Program-made: the position numbers and the translations under genes
The notes under the pieces: generated by a model
Told to the model about the DNA's origin: nothing
Seen by the model: the letters and a program-made list of their open reading frames with translations, nothing else
Database searches by the model: none
DNA from: Sedimenticola hydrogenitrophicus
GTDB lineage: Bacteria > Pseudomonadota > Gammaproteobacteria > Chromatiales > Chromatiaceae
DNA: 64,000 nucleotides
Assembly (NCBI RefSeq): GCF_025175675.1
Contig: NZ_JANIOA010000009.1
Coordinates: 61,659 to 125,658 of the forward strand
Direction: 5' to 3'
Shown: positions 8,370 to 17,690 of the stretch, one piece after another
Position numbering within the stretch: position 1 is the first letter of the stretch
How the letters are laid out: every line of letters starts with the position of its first letter

Positions 8370-9399
8370 GACGCTTCTCCTCCTTCTGCGGGGCCGGCTT
8401 CTGTGGGGTGGGCTTGTGCGAGGCCGGCTCCTGCGGGGCCGGCTTGCGCGGGGTGGGTGTTGCCTGACGCCGGAGTTTGCGCAGTAGATCCCCCAGGCCG
8501 ACGAACAGCCCCTGGGGCAGGAAGATCATCATGCCCATGAGAATGCCGCCGAAGATCATCACCTCGTAATCCTCGAACACTACCAGCAGCTCGGGCAGGA
8601 AAGTGAGGATGAGGGCGCCGAGCACGGCGCCGTAGGTGGAGGCCATGCCGCCGAGCACCACCATAGTGACCAGCTCGATGGAGAAGAAGAAGCTGAACGA
8701 GTCGGGGCTCACGAAGGCTTGCTGGTGGGCGAACACGCTGCCGGCGACCGCGGCGATCAGGGCGGCGAGAACGAACACTCCGGTCTTGGTGGCGGCGGTG
8801 TTGATGCCCATCATCTCGGCAGCCACCTCGGAGCCGTGCAGGGCGCGCAGGGCGCGGCCGCTGCGCGAGTCGATGATGTTGAGGGCCAGCCAGACCACCA
8901 CCACCAGCAGAGTGCCGATGACGATATACCAACGCTGGTCGCTGTCCACGGCCCAGCCGAATAATGACAGGGTGGGTATGCCGCCGAGGCCGTCGGGGCC
9001 GCCGGTGAGCCAGCCCAGCTGGACGATGAAGATGTGCACGATGATGCCCAGTCCGAGGGTGGCCATGGCCAGGTAGTGGCCCTTGAGGCGCAGGATCGGG
9101 CGCGCCACGACATAGGCGATGACGCCGGTGAAGGCGAGACCGAGCAGCAGGGCGGGCCAGGGATTCCAGTCGTAGCGGGCGGTCAAAATGGCCGAGCTGT
9201 AGGCACCGAGGCCGAAGAAGGCGGCATGGCCCAGAGAGATCTGCCCGGCATAGCCCATCAACAGGTTGAGGCTGACCGCGAGAATGGCGTTGAGGCCGGC
9301 GGTGACGCCGACCACGGTGACGAAATAGTTATCTGGAAACAGGATCGGCAGCAGGACGATAGCCGCCGCCAGAAGGAATAATCCGCTGAGGCGTTTCAT
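8356..9399 (-). CDS. livM: ABC transporter permease LivM with an unusual Pro/Lys-rich C-terminal tail
   Basis: A 347-residue inner-membrane permease with the LivM motif GYAGQISLGHAAFFGLGAY and about ten hydrophobic segments. The start at 9399 (MKRLSGLFLL) lies 2 bases after the livH stop; a longer frame upstream runs antiphase through livH and is rejected. The last 40 or so residues are a low-complexity tail of repeated KPAPQ/KPTPQ units after LRKLRRQ. They come from a GC-rich imperfect repeat at about 8388-8460. LivM proteins normally stop shortly after the last membrane segment, so the tail is probably cytoplasmic and recent. Confidence 0.92.
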   Translation of the reverse strand: MKRLSGLFLLAAAIVLLPILFPDNYFVTVVGVTAGLNAILAVSLNLLMGYAGQISLGHAAFFGLGAYSSAILTARYDWNPWPALLLGLAFTGVIAYVVARPILRLKGHYLAMATLGLGIIVHIFIVQLGWLTGGPDGLGGIPTLSLFGWAVDSDQRWYIVIGTLLVVVVWLALNIIDSRSGRALRALHGSEVAAEMMGINTAATKTGVFVLAALIAAVAGSVFAHQQAFVSPDSFSFFFSIELVTMVVLGGMASTYGAVLGALILTFLPELLVVFEDYEVMIFGGILMGMMIFLPQGLFVGLGDLLRKLRRQATPTPRKPAPQEPASHKPTPQKPAPQKEEKRHGVA

Positions 9400-9401
9400 C
9401 G

Positions 9402-10283
9402 TTAGACCCTCTCGACCGAGGCTTTGCCGAACAGGCCGCTGGGACGGAAGAAAAGCACCAGCAGCAGGATGATGAAGCCGATCGCGTCCTTGTAACCGGA
9501 GGAGATGAGACCGGCGGAGAGGGACTCGATGATTCCCAGCAGCAGACCGCCGGCGACCGCGCCCATGGGGTTGCCCATGCCGCCGAGGATGGCGGCGGAG
9601 AAGCCCTTGAGACCGAGCATGACGCCGGTGTCGTAGGAGGTGAAGGTGATCGGGGCGATCAGTATGCCGGCCATGGCGCCGATGGCGGCGGCGATGCCGT
9701 AGGCCAGCAGCAACATGACGCCGACGTTGATGCCCACCAGATGGGCGGCGGTCTTGTTGCAGGAGCAGGCGAGGATGGCCTTGCCCAGGGTGGTGCGGTT
9801 GAAGAAGTACTGGGCGCCGAGCACCAGGGCGACGCCGCCGCCCATGACCCAGAGGCTCTGGGGCAGCACGGTGGCGTTGCCGATCTGGATCGGCGTGTTG
9901 CCGGAGAAGGGGGGCAGGGCGAACAGGTCCTTGCCCCACACCAGCAGGGCGACGCCGCGCAGGAAGATGGAGGCGCCGATGGTGATGATGATGGTGGTGA
10001 CCACCGAGGCGCCGCGGGCCGGGGCGATGGCGAAGCGCTGCAGCGCCATGCCCACCAGGGTGGTGATCAGCACGGCGCCGAGGGCGGCGGCCCACAGCGG
10101 TAGGCCGGCGTCACCGGCGGAGAGCGCCACCGCGCTCATGCCGCCAATCATCACGAACTCGCCCTGGGCGAAGTTGACCACGTCCGAGGAGTTGTAGATG
10201 ATGGCAAAGCCAAGCCCCACCAGGGCATAGGTCGAACCTACGGTGATCCCGGTGAGCAGAAACTGGAGGATCAGATCGAACAT
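9402..10283 (-). CDS. livH: ABC transporter permease LivH
   Basis: A 293-residue inner-membrane permease with the LivH features GSTYALVGLGFAIIYNSS near the N terminus and GFSAAILGGMGNPMGAV near residues 225-240. Repeated hydrophobic helices cover nearly the whole protein. It forms the membrane pore with LivM. It follows livK after a 174-base gap containing a strong hairpin, an arrangement that often gives more binding protein than permease. Confidence 0.93.
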   Translation of the reverse strand: MFDLILQFLLTGITVGSTYALVGLGFAIIYNSSDVVNFAQGEFVMIGGMSAVALSAGDAGLPLWAAALGAVLITTLVGMALQRFAIAPARGASVVTTIIITIGASIFLRGVALLVWGKDLFALPPFSGNTPIQIGNATVLPQSLWVMGGGVALVLGAQYFFNRTTLGKAILACSCNKTAAHLVGINVGVMLLLAYGIAAAIGAMAGILIAPITFTSYDTGVMLGLKGFSAAILGGMGNPMGAVAGGLLLGIIESLSAGLISSGYKDAIGFIILLLVLFFRPSGLFGKASVERV

Positions 10284-10419
10284 CCGAAAAATCCTGTGTC
10301 AGGGAGGTCAGCGAACCGCACCTGCACAAATAAACGTGCTTGAGGCAGGTTGGCGCTGCGGCACTCCCGGGTTGTAATACGGGTTGGTTGGGTGGCGAAG
10401 CCGCTCCCTGCGGGCAGTC

Positions 10420-10447
10420 GGCGGCCCGGTGTCGTCACCGGACCGCC
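10420..10447 (-). terminator. Intercistronic hairpin between livK and livH
   Basis: GGCGGCCCGGTG-TCGT-CACCGGACCGCC forms a GC-rich stem directly after the livK stop on the transcribed strand. No U-tract follows, so it is more likely an attenuator or 3' stabiliser of livK mRNA than a full terminator. Confidence 0.5.
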
Positions 10448-10457
10448 GGTCGTCGAC

Positions 10458-11606
10458 TTACTTCACAATGGTCCAGTCACCGTTCCTGATCTCTAGCATC
10501 TGGAAGGCGTCCAGGCCGAGGCCCATGTGGTCGCTCGGGCTCATGTTGAATACCCCGCCGGTGCCGGGGAACTTGCTGGTCTTCTCGATCTCGTCACGCA
10601 CCTTGGCCTTGTCGGTGGAGTCGGCGCGATCGATCGCCTCCAGGGCGATCATCAGGCCGTCATAGGCGTGGCCGCCGAAGGTGGAGACATCACCGAACTT
10701 GCTCTCGTAGAGGTTCTTGTAACCGAGCAGCACCGGGCGCTGCGGATCGCTCTCCGGCAACTGGTCGGCCACCAGCAGGGCGGCCGCCGGCAGACGTACG
10801 CCCTCGGCCGCTTCCCCGGCCAGCTCGATGTACTTCTTCGAGGCGACGCCGTGGGACTGGTAGAGCGGCAGGGTGATGCCGAGCTGACGCACGTTCTTGG
10901 TGACGATCGCCGGACCGGAACCGAAGCCGAAGTTGAGGATCGCCTGGGCGTCGGTGTCGCGGATCTTGGCCAGCTGCGCGGTCATATCGGTATCCTTGGC
11001 GCCGTACTGCTCATCGGCGACGATCTCGATATCGTAACTGGCGGCCATCGCCAGACTCTGGTTGCGCCCGGACTTGTCGAAGCCGCCGTTGCCGCTGATC
11101 AGGGCCACCTTGGCGATACCGCGACGGTTCATGTCCTCGTAGATCTTCTGTGCCGCCATGCGGTCGGTATGGGGGGTCTTGAAGGTCCACTTCTGCACCG
11201 GCTCGATGATGCTGACCGCCCCGGCCAGGGAGATGAAGGGGATCCCGGCCTTCTCCACCAGCGGCATCACCGAGAGGCTGGAACCGGAGGTGGAGCCACC
11301 GACGATCACGTCCACCTTGTCCTTCTGGATCAGGCGCTTGACGAAGTTGACCGCCTCCTTGGCATTGCCGCCGGTGTCATAGTGCATCAGCTCCACCTGG
11401 CGGCCGTCGATGCCGCCCTTGGCGTTGATGTTGTCGATGTACAGCTGCAGGGTCTTCAGCTCCGGATCGCCGAGAAACGACGCCGGGCCGGTCACGGCCA
11501 GGAAGGTGCCGATCTTGATCGGCTCCGCCGCCAGGGACTGTCCCGCCGCGCCCAGGGTGAGTGCGACGCCGATGGCCAGGGCGGTTACGCTTTTTTTAAT
11601 ATTCAT
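10458..11606 (-). CDS. livK: ABC transporter periplasmic substrate-binding protein LivK-like
   Basis: A 382-residue type I periplasmic binding protein (Leu/Ile/Val-binding family). It has a signal peptide (MNIKKSVTALAIGVALTLG with cleavage after SLA), then IKIGTFLAVTGPASFLGDPE and VDVIVGGSTSGSSLSVMPLVE, which line the ligand cleft in this family. It delivers substrate to LivHMGF. The start codon at 11606 follows AGGAG at a rather long spacing. In aromatic-degrading proteobacteria close relatives bind aromatic acids; the ligand here is not determinable from sequence. Confidence 0.92.
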   Translation of the reverse strand: MNIKKSVTALAIGVALTLGAAGQSLAAEPIKIGTFLAVTGPASFLGDPELKTLQLYIDNINAKGGIDGRQVELMHYDTGGNAKEAVNFVKRLIQKDKVDVIVGGSTSGSSLSVMPLVEKAGIPFISLAGAVSIIEPVQKWTFKTPHTDRMAAQKIYEDMNRRGIAKVALISGNGGFDKSGRNQSLAMAASYDIEIVADEQYGAKDTDMTAQLAKIRDTDAQAILNFGFGSGPAIVTKNVRQLGITLPLYQSHGVASKKYIELAGEAAEGVRLPAAALLVADQLPESDPQRPVLLGYKNLYESKFGDVSTFGGHAYDGLMIALEAIDRADSTDKAKVRDEIEKTSKFPGTGGVFNMSPSDHMGLGLDAFQMLEIRNGDWTIVK

Positions 11607-12096
11607 AACGTATGATCACTCCTCAATGCTCTGTCTGTAAGTTCTTGTGAGTCGTGCATTTGAAGGGTACCGGCATGCCGTACACCGCCAACGCAGATCA
11701 CTACTATACATTTTAATTATTACCGCGCGAAACCTGTGGTAACTCAAGTCATGCAACCCGGAGAAAATGAAAAATATTTCATGTCGTTCTGGGTATTGCA
11801 TGTGGGTTAATGCCGTTTTGAGGGCGTTCCAGCAACTCGCGGTTCACGCTGAACCGAGACAAAAACCCTTTAAATGCCACTGTTTAAGGATTCGAGCAGA
11901 GAGCATAACGGCTAGGGTATGCTGGGGTCAACAGGATATGGAAAAATGCAAAGCGCTATGATAGAGGCTGGAAGTTCATGTAACTAACTGTAAGTACAAT
12001 AAAAAATACAGTTACAAACGCAAGTAAAAATAGTTTTTTTCTGCTTTTTTTGTGTCGGAAGTGTGAAATATTTTGCCTGTTGATCCAGGCGGCGTT
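11607..12096. other. Intergenic region upstream of livK, no gene recognised
   Basis: About 490 AT-rich bases between livK and the 3' end of rpoH. On the minus strand TATAGT lies near 11700 and could be the livK -10; the -35 is weak. The rest shows no convincing reading frame, known RNA or repeat shared with the other elements of this window. Confidence 0.5.
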
Positions 12097-12126
12097 GCGG
12101 AACATGAAATATTATTCATGTTCCGC
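12097..12126 (-). terminator. Hairpin after rpoH
   Basis: A perfect 12-base inverted repeat, GCGGAACATGAA against TTCATGTTCCGC, begins 7 bases after the rpoH stop. There is no U-run on the rpoH-sense side. It is a likely 3' end structure, and termination may need Rho. Confidence 0.6.
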
Positions 12127-12132
12127 AGCAGT

Positions 12133-12981
<849 letters not shown>

Positions 12982-13009
12982 CTGAAATACCCTAGTTATT
13001 TGGTCTGGT

Positions 13010-13015
13010 ATTATA
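13010..13015 (-). promoter_or_regulatory. rpoH -10 box TATAAT
   Basis: On the minus strand a perfect TATAAT directly abuts the proximal CIRCE element. A start about 20-25 bases before the rpoH ATG would give a short leader. The -35 region lies inside the CIRCE and is weak. Confidence 0.6.
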
Positions 13016-13042
13016 TTAGCACTCTTGCATATAGGGTGCTAC
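13016..13042. promoter_or_regulatory. CIRCE-like HrcA operator, proximal to rpoH (imperfect)
   Basis: TTAGCACTC, 9-base spacer, GGGTGCTAC. The left half matches the CIRCE consensus exactly and the right half has two mismatches to GAGTGCTAA. It sits next to the rpoH -10 box. Confidence 0.75.
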
Positions 13043-13048
13043 TACATA

Positions 13049-13075
13049 TTAGCACTCGGGGGGTGGGAGTGCTAA
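13049..13075. promoter_or_regulatory. CIRCE HrcA operator, distal to rpoH (perfect)
   Basis: TTAGCACTC, 9-base spacer, GAGTGCTAA matches the CIRCE consensus in all 18 positions with the canonical spacer. It lies 33 bases further upstream of rpoH than the first copy, about three helical turns centre to centre. Confidence 0.92.
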
Positions 13076-13150
13076 TGGCCAGATTGGTTCCCGGCAATTC
13101 CAAATATGGCTTTCAATAGTCGTTTAATTATCCAGGCCCAGTTAATCAAG

Positions 13151-13230
13151 GAACCACGGATGGACACGGATTCACACAGATAGGCGATCAGAATTCTGAA
13201 TCTGTGTTTATCTGTGTGAATCCGTGGTTC
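13151..13230. repeat. Dispersed hairpin repeat (GAACCACGGAT...ATCCGTGGTTC)
   Basis: An 80-base imperfect palindrome pairs GAACCACGG and GGATTCACACAGATA with TATCTGTGTGAATCCG and CCGTGGTTC. This motif is a widespread bacterial intergenic repeat. It lies between ftsX and the rpoH operators and may end the ftsYEX transcript. The remaining bases to 13420 show nothing recognisable. Confidence 0.65.
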
Positions 13231-13420
13231 TCCAGGCTCCCGCCCAGCCATTATGCCCGGTGTTAATCAATTCGTTTGCAATGCCTCACCCCTCTGGTAC
13301 CCACCAAACCACCGGAGGGGGTCGTAGTAAATTAATTCTCGGCTAAAAATGAATCCCTGCCAAGAGATGCTGAGCTGAGGATAAGCCTTGCCATATTTAG
13401 AATTGCTGATTGGTTCCCTG

Positions 13421-14392
13421 TCAGGCGGGTTCGATCTCGTGGAGATGGCGGCCCACGGCAATCCACGAGCCGATCAGCCCCAGCAGGGTGCTGCCGCCGA
13501 GCAGGACCAGCAGGGTGGCGAAATCGATGCCGCTGAGCCGGAAGCCGCTCTGATAGAGTCCGGCCAGCTGTTCGACCGGGTTGTCCAGCAGCAACAGGGA
13601 GATGCCGACCATCAGCCAGGCGGAGATGCCGCCAAACAGACCGTACCAGGCGCCGTTGTAAAGGAAGGGCCGGCGGATGAAGGCATTGGTGCCGCCGATC
13701 AGCTTGGTGATCTCGATTTCGGCATGCCGGTTCTGGATCTCCAGGCGGATGGTGTTGCCGACAATCAGCAGTACCGACAGTCCCAGCAGCGTGGCCAGGA
13801 TGATGACACCGCGCCGGGCGATCTCGGTAATGGCGTGAAAGCGCCTGACCCACTGCAGATCGAGTTGGGCAAATTCCACCTCGCTGTGCTGCCTGAGCCT
13901 GGCGAGCAGTGCCTCGGCCGCGGCCGGTTCGGTCCGATCCGCGGCCGGTTCGACGATCAGCAGGGAGGGGAGAGGGTTCTCCTCCAGGCTATCCAGGACA
14001 CCGGCAAAGCCGCTGAGCCGGCGGAACTCGTCCAGTGCCTCGGTCCGGCCGATCAGTCGGACCCGGGTGATGGCCGGGTCGCGCCGCAGTTGGCTGGCCA
14101 GGCTGCCCGCCTGCTCGTCACTGGTCTCCTGGGTCAGGAACAGCGAGATGCTGGCGGCACCGTCCCAGTGACCGCTGAGTGATTCCACATTACCCAGCAG
14201 CAGGTAGAGGCCGGACGGCAGCGCCAGGGCGATGCCGATCACCAGGGTGGTCATCAGGGTGGAGAGGGGGGTCCTGATCAGGCGTCCCAGACTGGCCAGC
14301 GCCACTTGCAGGTGGCGCATCAGCCAGACGTCCGCACGTAGCGAACTGCGGGGGCTGATGCGGGCCGACTGTCGCTTGCGGGGTCTGCGCAT
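13421..14392 (-). CDS. ftsX: Cell-division ABC transporter permease-like protein FtsX
   Basis: A 323-residue inner-membrane protein with an N-terminal cytoplasmic segment rich in Arg. The first membrane segment (LMTTLVIGIALALPSGLYLLL) is followed by a periplasmic loop, then three C-terminal membrane helices. The segment EIQNRHAEIEITKLIGGT is conserved in FtsX. With FtsE it transmits ATP-driven changes to murein hydrolase activators at the septum. The start overlaps the ftsE stop as TGATG, so the two are translationally coupled. Confidence 0.94.
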   Translation of the reverse strand: MRRPRKRQSARISPRSSLRADVWLMRHLQVALASLGRLIRTPLSTLMTTLVIGIALALPSGLYLLLGNVESLSGHWDGAASISLFLTQETSDEQAGSLASQLRRDPAITRVRLIGRTEALDEFRRLSGFAGVLDSLEENPLPSLLIVEPAADRTEPAAAEALLARLRQHSEVEFAQLDLQWVRRFHAITEIARRGVIILATLLGLSVLLIVGNTIRLEIQNRHAEIEITKLIGGTNAFIRRPFLYNGAWYGLFGGISAWLMVGISLLLLDNPVEQLAGLYQSGFRLSGIDFATLLVLLGGSTLLGLIGSWIAVGRHLHEIEPA

Positions 14393-15069
14393 CAGTTGAC
14401 CGACTCGGCGGCGTTGTCCCGGGCCAGGCGGCTCTTTTCCAGTACCAGGATGCGCCGGTTCATGCCCGAGATCAGTTCCAGATCGTGGGTGGCGATCAGC
14501 AGGGTGACGCCGACATCGTTGAACTGCTCGAACAGGTTCATGATCTCCCGGGAGAGGGTGGGGTCCAGGTTGCCGGTGGGCTCATCGGCCAGTACCACGG
14601 GCGGTTTGCTCACCACCGCGCGGGCGATACCGACCCGCTGCTGCTCGCCGCCAGAGAGGGTGACTGGCAGGTTTTTCTCCTTACAGAGCAGCCCCACCTT
14701 GTCCAGCGCGGCGCGCACCCGGCGGCCGATCTCGATATGCCCGAGGCCGGCCACCACCAGCGGCATGGCGACGTTATCGAACACCGTGCGGTCATGGAGC
14801 AGGCGGTGATCCTGGAAGATCATGCCCACCTCGCGGCGATGATAGGGGATCTGGCCGCGGCCCAGCCGGGTCAGGTTGCGCCCGGCCACCCGCACCTGCC
14901 CCCGGGTGCTCCGCTCCAGCAGTCCGATCAGCTTGAGCAGGGTGCTCTTGCCGGCGCCCGAGTGTCCGGTGAGAAACACCATCTCGCCCGGATCGATATG
15001 GAAGCTGACGTTGCTCAGCCCCTCATGTCCGCCGGGGTAGCGTTTGGTGACGTTGTCAAAGTGGATCAT
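14392..15069 (-). CDS. ftsE: Cell-division ABC ATPase FtsE
   Basis: A 225-residue ATPase with Walker A GHSGAGKST (about 35-43), signature LSGGEQQRVGIARA and Walker B VVLADEPTGNLDP. The N terminus MIHFDNVTKRYPGG is typical for FtsE. It acts on the cytoplasmic side of the divisome with FtsX. It lies 20 bases downstream of ftsY. Confidence 0.95.
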   Translation of the reverse strand: MIHFDNVTKRYPGGHEGLSNVSFHIDPGEMVFLTGHSGAGKSTLLKLIGLLERSTRGQVRVAGRNLTRLGRGQIPYHRREVGMIFQDHRLLHDRTVFDNVAMPLVVAGLGHIEIGRRVRAALDKVGLLCKEKNLPVTLSGGEQQRVGIARAVVSKPPVVLADEPTGNLDPTLSREIMNLFEQFNDVGVTLLIATHDLELISGMNRRILVLEKSRLARDNAAESVN

Positions 15070-15089
15070 AGGCAGTGGCTATGTTGGGT

Positions 15090-16097
15090 CTATTCCGCAA
15101 ACAGGGCGTTGACGAATTCAGTGCCGTCAAAGTGGCGCAGGTCTTCGATGGTTTCGCCGACCCCGATAAAGCGGATCGGCAGACCGAGCTTCTCGGCGAT
15201 GGCGAAGACGATGCCGCCCTTGGCCGTACCGTCGAGCTTGGTCAGGGTGATGCCGGTCAGGCCCACCGTCTGGTTGAACTGGACCGCCTGATTGAGCGCA
15301 TTCTGTCCGGTGGTGGCATCCACCACCAGCATCACCTCGTGGGGGGCGTCGGGATCGATCTTCTTCATCACCCGGGCGATCTTGGCCAGCTCCTCCATCA
15401 GGTTGCCCTTGGTGTGGAGGCGTCCGGCGGTATCGGCAATCAGCACATCGATGCCACGTGCGGTGGCTGCCTGCAGGGCGTCGAAGATCACCGAGGCGGA
15501 GTCTGCACCGGTGTGTTGGGCCACCACCGGGATGCCGTTGCGCTCGCCCCAGCTCTGCAACTGCTCCACCGCCGCGGCGCGGAAGGTATCCCCGGCGGCC
15601 AGCATGACACTCTGCCCCTCGTCCCGCAGCCGCTTGGCCAGCTTGCCGATGGTGGTGGTCTTGCCGGCCCCGTTGATGCCGACCATCAGGATCACCTGGG
15701 GTCTGCCGGGTTCGGCCTGGCGGACCGGTCGCTCACAGCGGTTGAGGATCTGCTCCAGCTGTTGCTTCAGTATCGCCGTCAGGCGTTCCGGGTCGGACAG
15801 CTCCTTGCGTCTTACCCGTCCGGTCAGGTCATCGATAATGCGGCTGGTGGCGTCCACCCCCACATCCGCCATCAGCAGCAGGGTCTCCAGCTCCTCCAGC
15901 AGGTCGGTATCGATGCTCTTGCGGCCCAGTACCAGATTGGCCAGTCCATCGGTGAAGTTGCTGCGGGTCTTTACCAGGCGGTTCTTGAGGCGGGCAAACA
16001 GGCCCTCTTTCCCTTCTGGCCTTACCTCCGGCTCCGCGGCACTGGCGGGCTCGCTCGGGGTCTCCTGGGGGGGTGTTTTCTTTCCAAATCCAAACAT
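15090..16097 (-). CDS. ftsY: Signal recognition particle receptor FtsY
   Basis: A 335-residue SRP GTPase. It has an acidic N-terminal region (to about residue 45), an N domain (LFARLKNRLVKTRSNF onward), and a G domain with G1 GINGAGKTTT, DTAGRLHTK and TKLDGTAKGG. The acidic A region is short compared with E. coli FtsY. It docks ribosome-SRP complexes at the inner membrane. It is first in the ftsYEX operon and diverges from the M16 peptidase genes across 200 bases. Confidence 0.96.
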   Translation of the reverse strand: MFGFGKKTPPQETPSEPASAAEPEVRPEGKEGLFARLKNRLVKTRSNFTDGLANLVLGRKSIDTDLLEELETLLLMADVGVDATSRIIDDLTGRVRRKELSDPERLTAILKQQLEQILNRCERPVRQAEPGRPQVILMVGINGAGKTTTIGKLAKRLRDEGQSVMLAAGDTFRAAAVEQLQSWGERNGIPVVAQHTGADSASVIFDALQAATARGIDVLIADTAGRLHTKGNLMEELAKIARVMKKIDPDAPHEVMLVVDATTGQNALNQAVQFNQTVGLTGITLTKLDGTAKGGIVFAIAEKLGLPIRFIGVGETIEDLRHFDGTEFVNALFAE

Positions 16098-16298
16098 GCT
16101 GGTTTATCCGCTATGCCATTGAACTGATGACAACAGCTCTTGTCTCTTGTAAGGGAATCCGGTGCTGGACCCAATGTTGGATCCAGTGCCGCACTGTGAA
16201 AATAATCCGCCGGTCGGTTTTAAATGCTAAAGTCGGATCGTAACATTTTGCGGGGAATCAACCTATCCCTGTTGCGCCGATGTCGGGCACAGGGTGTC

Positions 16299-17690
16299 AT
16301 GGAACACATTATGAGACTACTCCTCAGTGCAGCGTTGCTGCTGCTTTCCGGCCCGGTATTGGCCGAATCCCTGGTGACGGAAAACCTGGTGCACGAGACC
16401 GTGCTCGATAACGGCATGAAAGTGATCGTCAAGGAGGATCACCGGGCGCCGATCATGGTCTCCCAGGTCTGGTACAAGGTGGGGTCCTCCTACGAACCGG
16501 ACGGCTTCACCGGCCTCTCCCATGCCCTTGAGCACATGATGTTCAAGGGGACCGAGAGCCATCCTCCCGGTGAGTTCTCCCGCATCATTGCCGCCAACGG
16601 CGGCAGCGAGAACGCCTTTACCGGGCGCGATTACACCGCCTATTTCCAGACCATGTCCAACGACCGGCTGGAGATTTCCCTGGAGCTGGAGGCGGACCGG
16701 ATGCGCAATCTGACCCTGCCGGCCGAGGAGTTCGCCAAGGAGATCGAGGTGATAAAGGAGGAGCGCCGCCTGCGTACCGAGGATAAGCCGACCGGGCAGC
16801 TCTATGAACAGTTCACGGCACTGAGCTACCGTAGCCTGCCCTATGCCAACCCGGTGATCGGCTGGATGAATGACCTGGAACAGATGCGGGTGGAGGATCT
16901 GGCCGCCTGGTACCGGCGCTGGTATGCACCCAACAACGCCACCCTGGTGGTGGTCGGGGATGTGGAGCCGCAAGCCGTATTCCAGTTGGCCAGGAAGTAT
17001 TTCGGTCCGCTGAAGCAGGAGCAGATACCGGTACTCAAGCCGCTGCGGGAGCCGCCACAGAAGGGCGAGGTCCGTTCCGTGGTCAAAATACCCGCTAATG
17101 AACCCTACCTGCTAATGGGCTACAAGACCCCGGCAGCGACCTCGGCGGAGCGTCCCTGGGAGCCCTATGCGCTGGAGATGCTGGTGGCGATACTGGATGG
17201 CGGCAACAGCTCCCGCTTCAGCCGCAATCTGGTCCGCGGCAGCGAGGTGGCCGTCTCGGCCAGCGCCGGCTACAACGCCTTCACCCGCCTGCCGGGGATG
17301 CTGACGCTCGACGGGACCCCGGCCAGGGGTCGCGACATCGGCCAACTGGAGAAGGCATTGCGTGAGGAGATCGCTCGCCTGCACAGCGATCCGGTGACCG
17401 AAGAGGAGTTGGAGCGGGTGCGGACCCAGGTGATCGCCTCCAAGGTGTTCGAGCTCGATTCGGTATTCTATCAGGCGATGGAGATCGGCACGCTGGAGAC
17501 CATCGGGCTCGACTGGCGATTGATCGACCAGTATGTGGAGGAGTTGAAGAAGGTAACCCCGGAACAGGTGCGTGAGGTGGCGCAACGTTACCTGCGGGAT
17601 GAGAATCTGACCGTCACCCTATTGCAGCCGCTGCCGATGGACGACGGCAAACCGGTGCGCAGCTCGACAGGGGGACGTCATGGGAGTTAA
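16299..17690 (+). CDS. Periplasmic M16-family zinc metallopeptidase (catalytic subunit)
   Basis: A 463-residue pitrilysin-family peptidase with a signal peptide (RLLLSAALLLLSGPVLA). It has the inverted zinc motif HALEH (75-79) and the third ligand at E155 in VIKEE, so it should be active. The start at 16299 follows AGGG; 16311 and 16224 are alternatives. It is paired with a second M16 protein lacking the zinc motif, as in two-subunit processing peptidases. The next gene overlaps its end by 11 bases. A role in periplasmic peptide processing is inferred. Confidence 0.9.
   Translation: MEHIMRLLLSAALLLLSGPVLAESLVTENLVHETVLDNGMKVIVKEDHRAPIMVSQVWYKVGSSYEPDGFTGLSHALEHMMFKGTESHPPGEFSRIIAANGGSENAFTGRDYTAYFQTMSNDRLEISLELEADRMRNLTLPAEEFAKEIEVIKEERRLRTEDKPTGQLYEQFTALSYRSLPYANPVIGWMNDLEQMRVEDLAAWYRRWYAPNNATLVVVGDVEPQAVFQLARKYFGPLKQEQIPVLKPLREPPQKGEVRSVVKIPANEPYLLMGYKTPAATSAERPWEPYALEMLVAILDGGNSSRFSRNLVRGSEVAVSASAGYNAFTRLPGMLTLDGTPARGRDIGQLEKALREEIARLHSDPVTEEELERVRTQVIASKVFELDSVFYQAMEIGTLETIGLDWRLIDQYVEELKKVTPEQVREVAQRYLRDENLTVTLLQPLPMDDGKPVRSSTGGRHGS

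Noticed and set aside
9400..10095. N-terminal extension of LivM to 10095
   Set aside because: The extra part runs out of phase through livH and reads as Arg/His-rich nonsense; LivM starts normally at 9399.
13151..13230. tRNA-like fold
   Set aside because: It is a simple long hairpin without cloverleaf arms, CCA end or T-loop motif.
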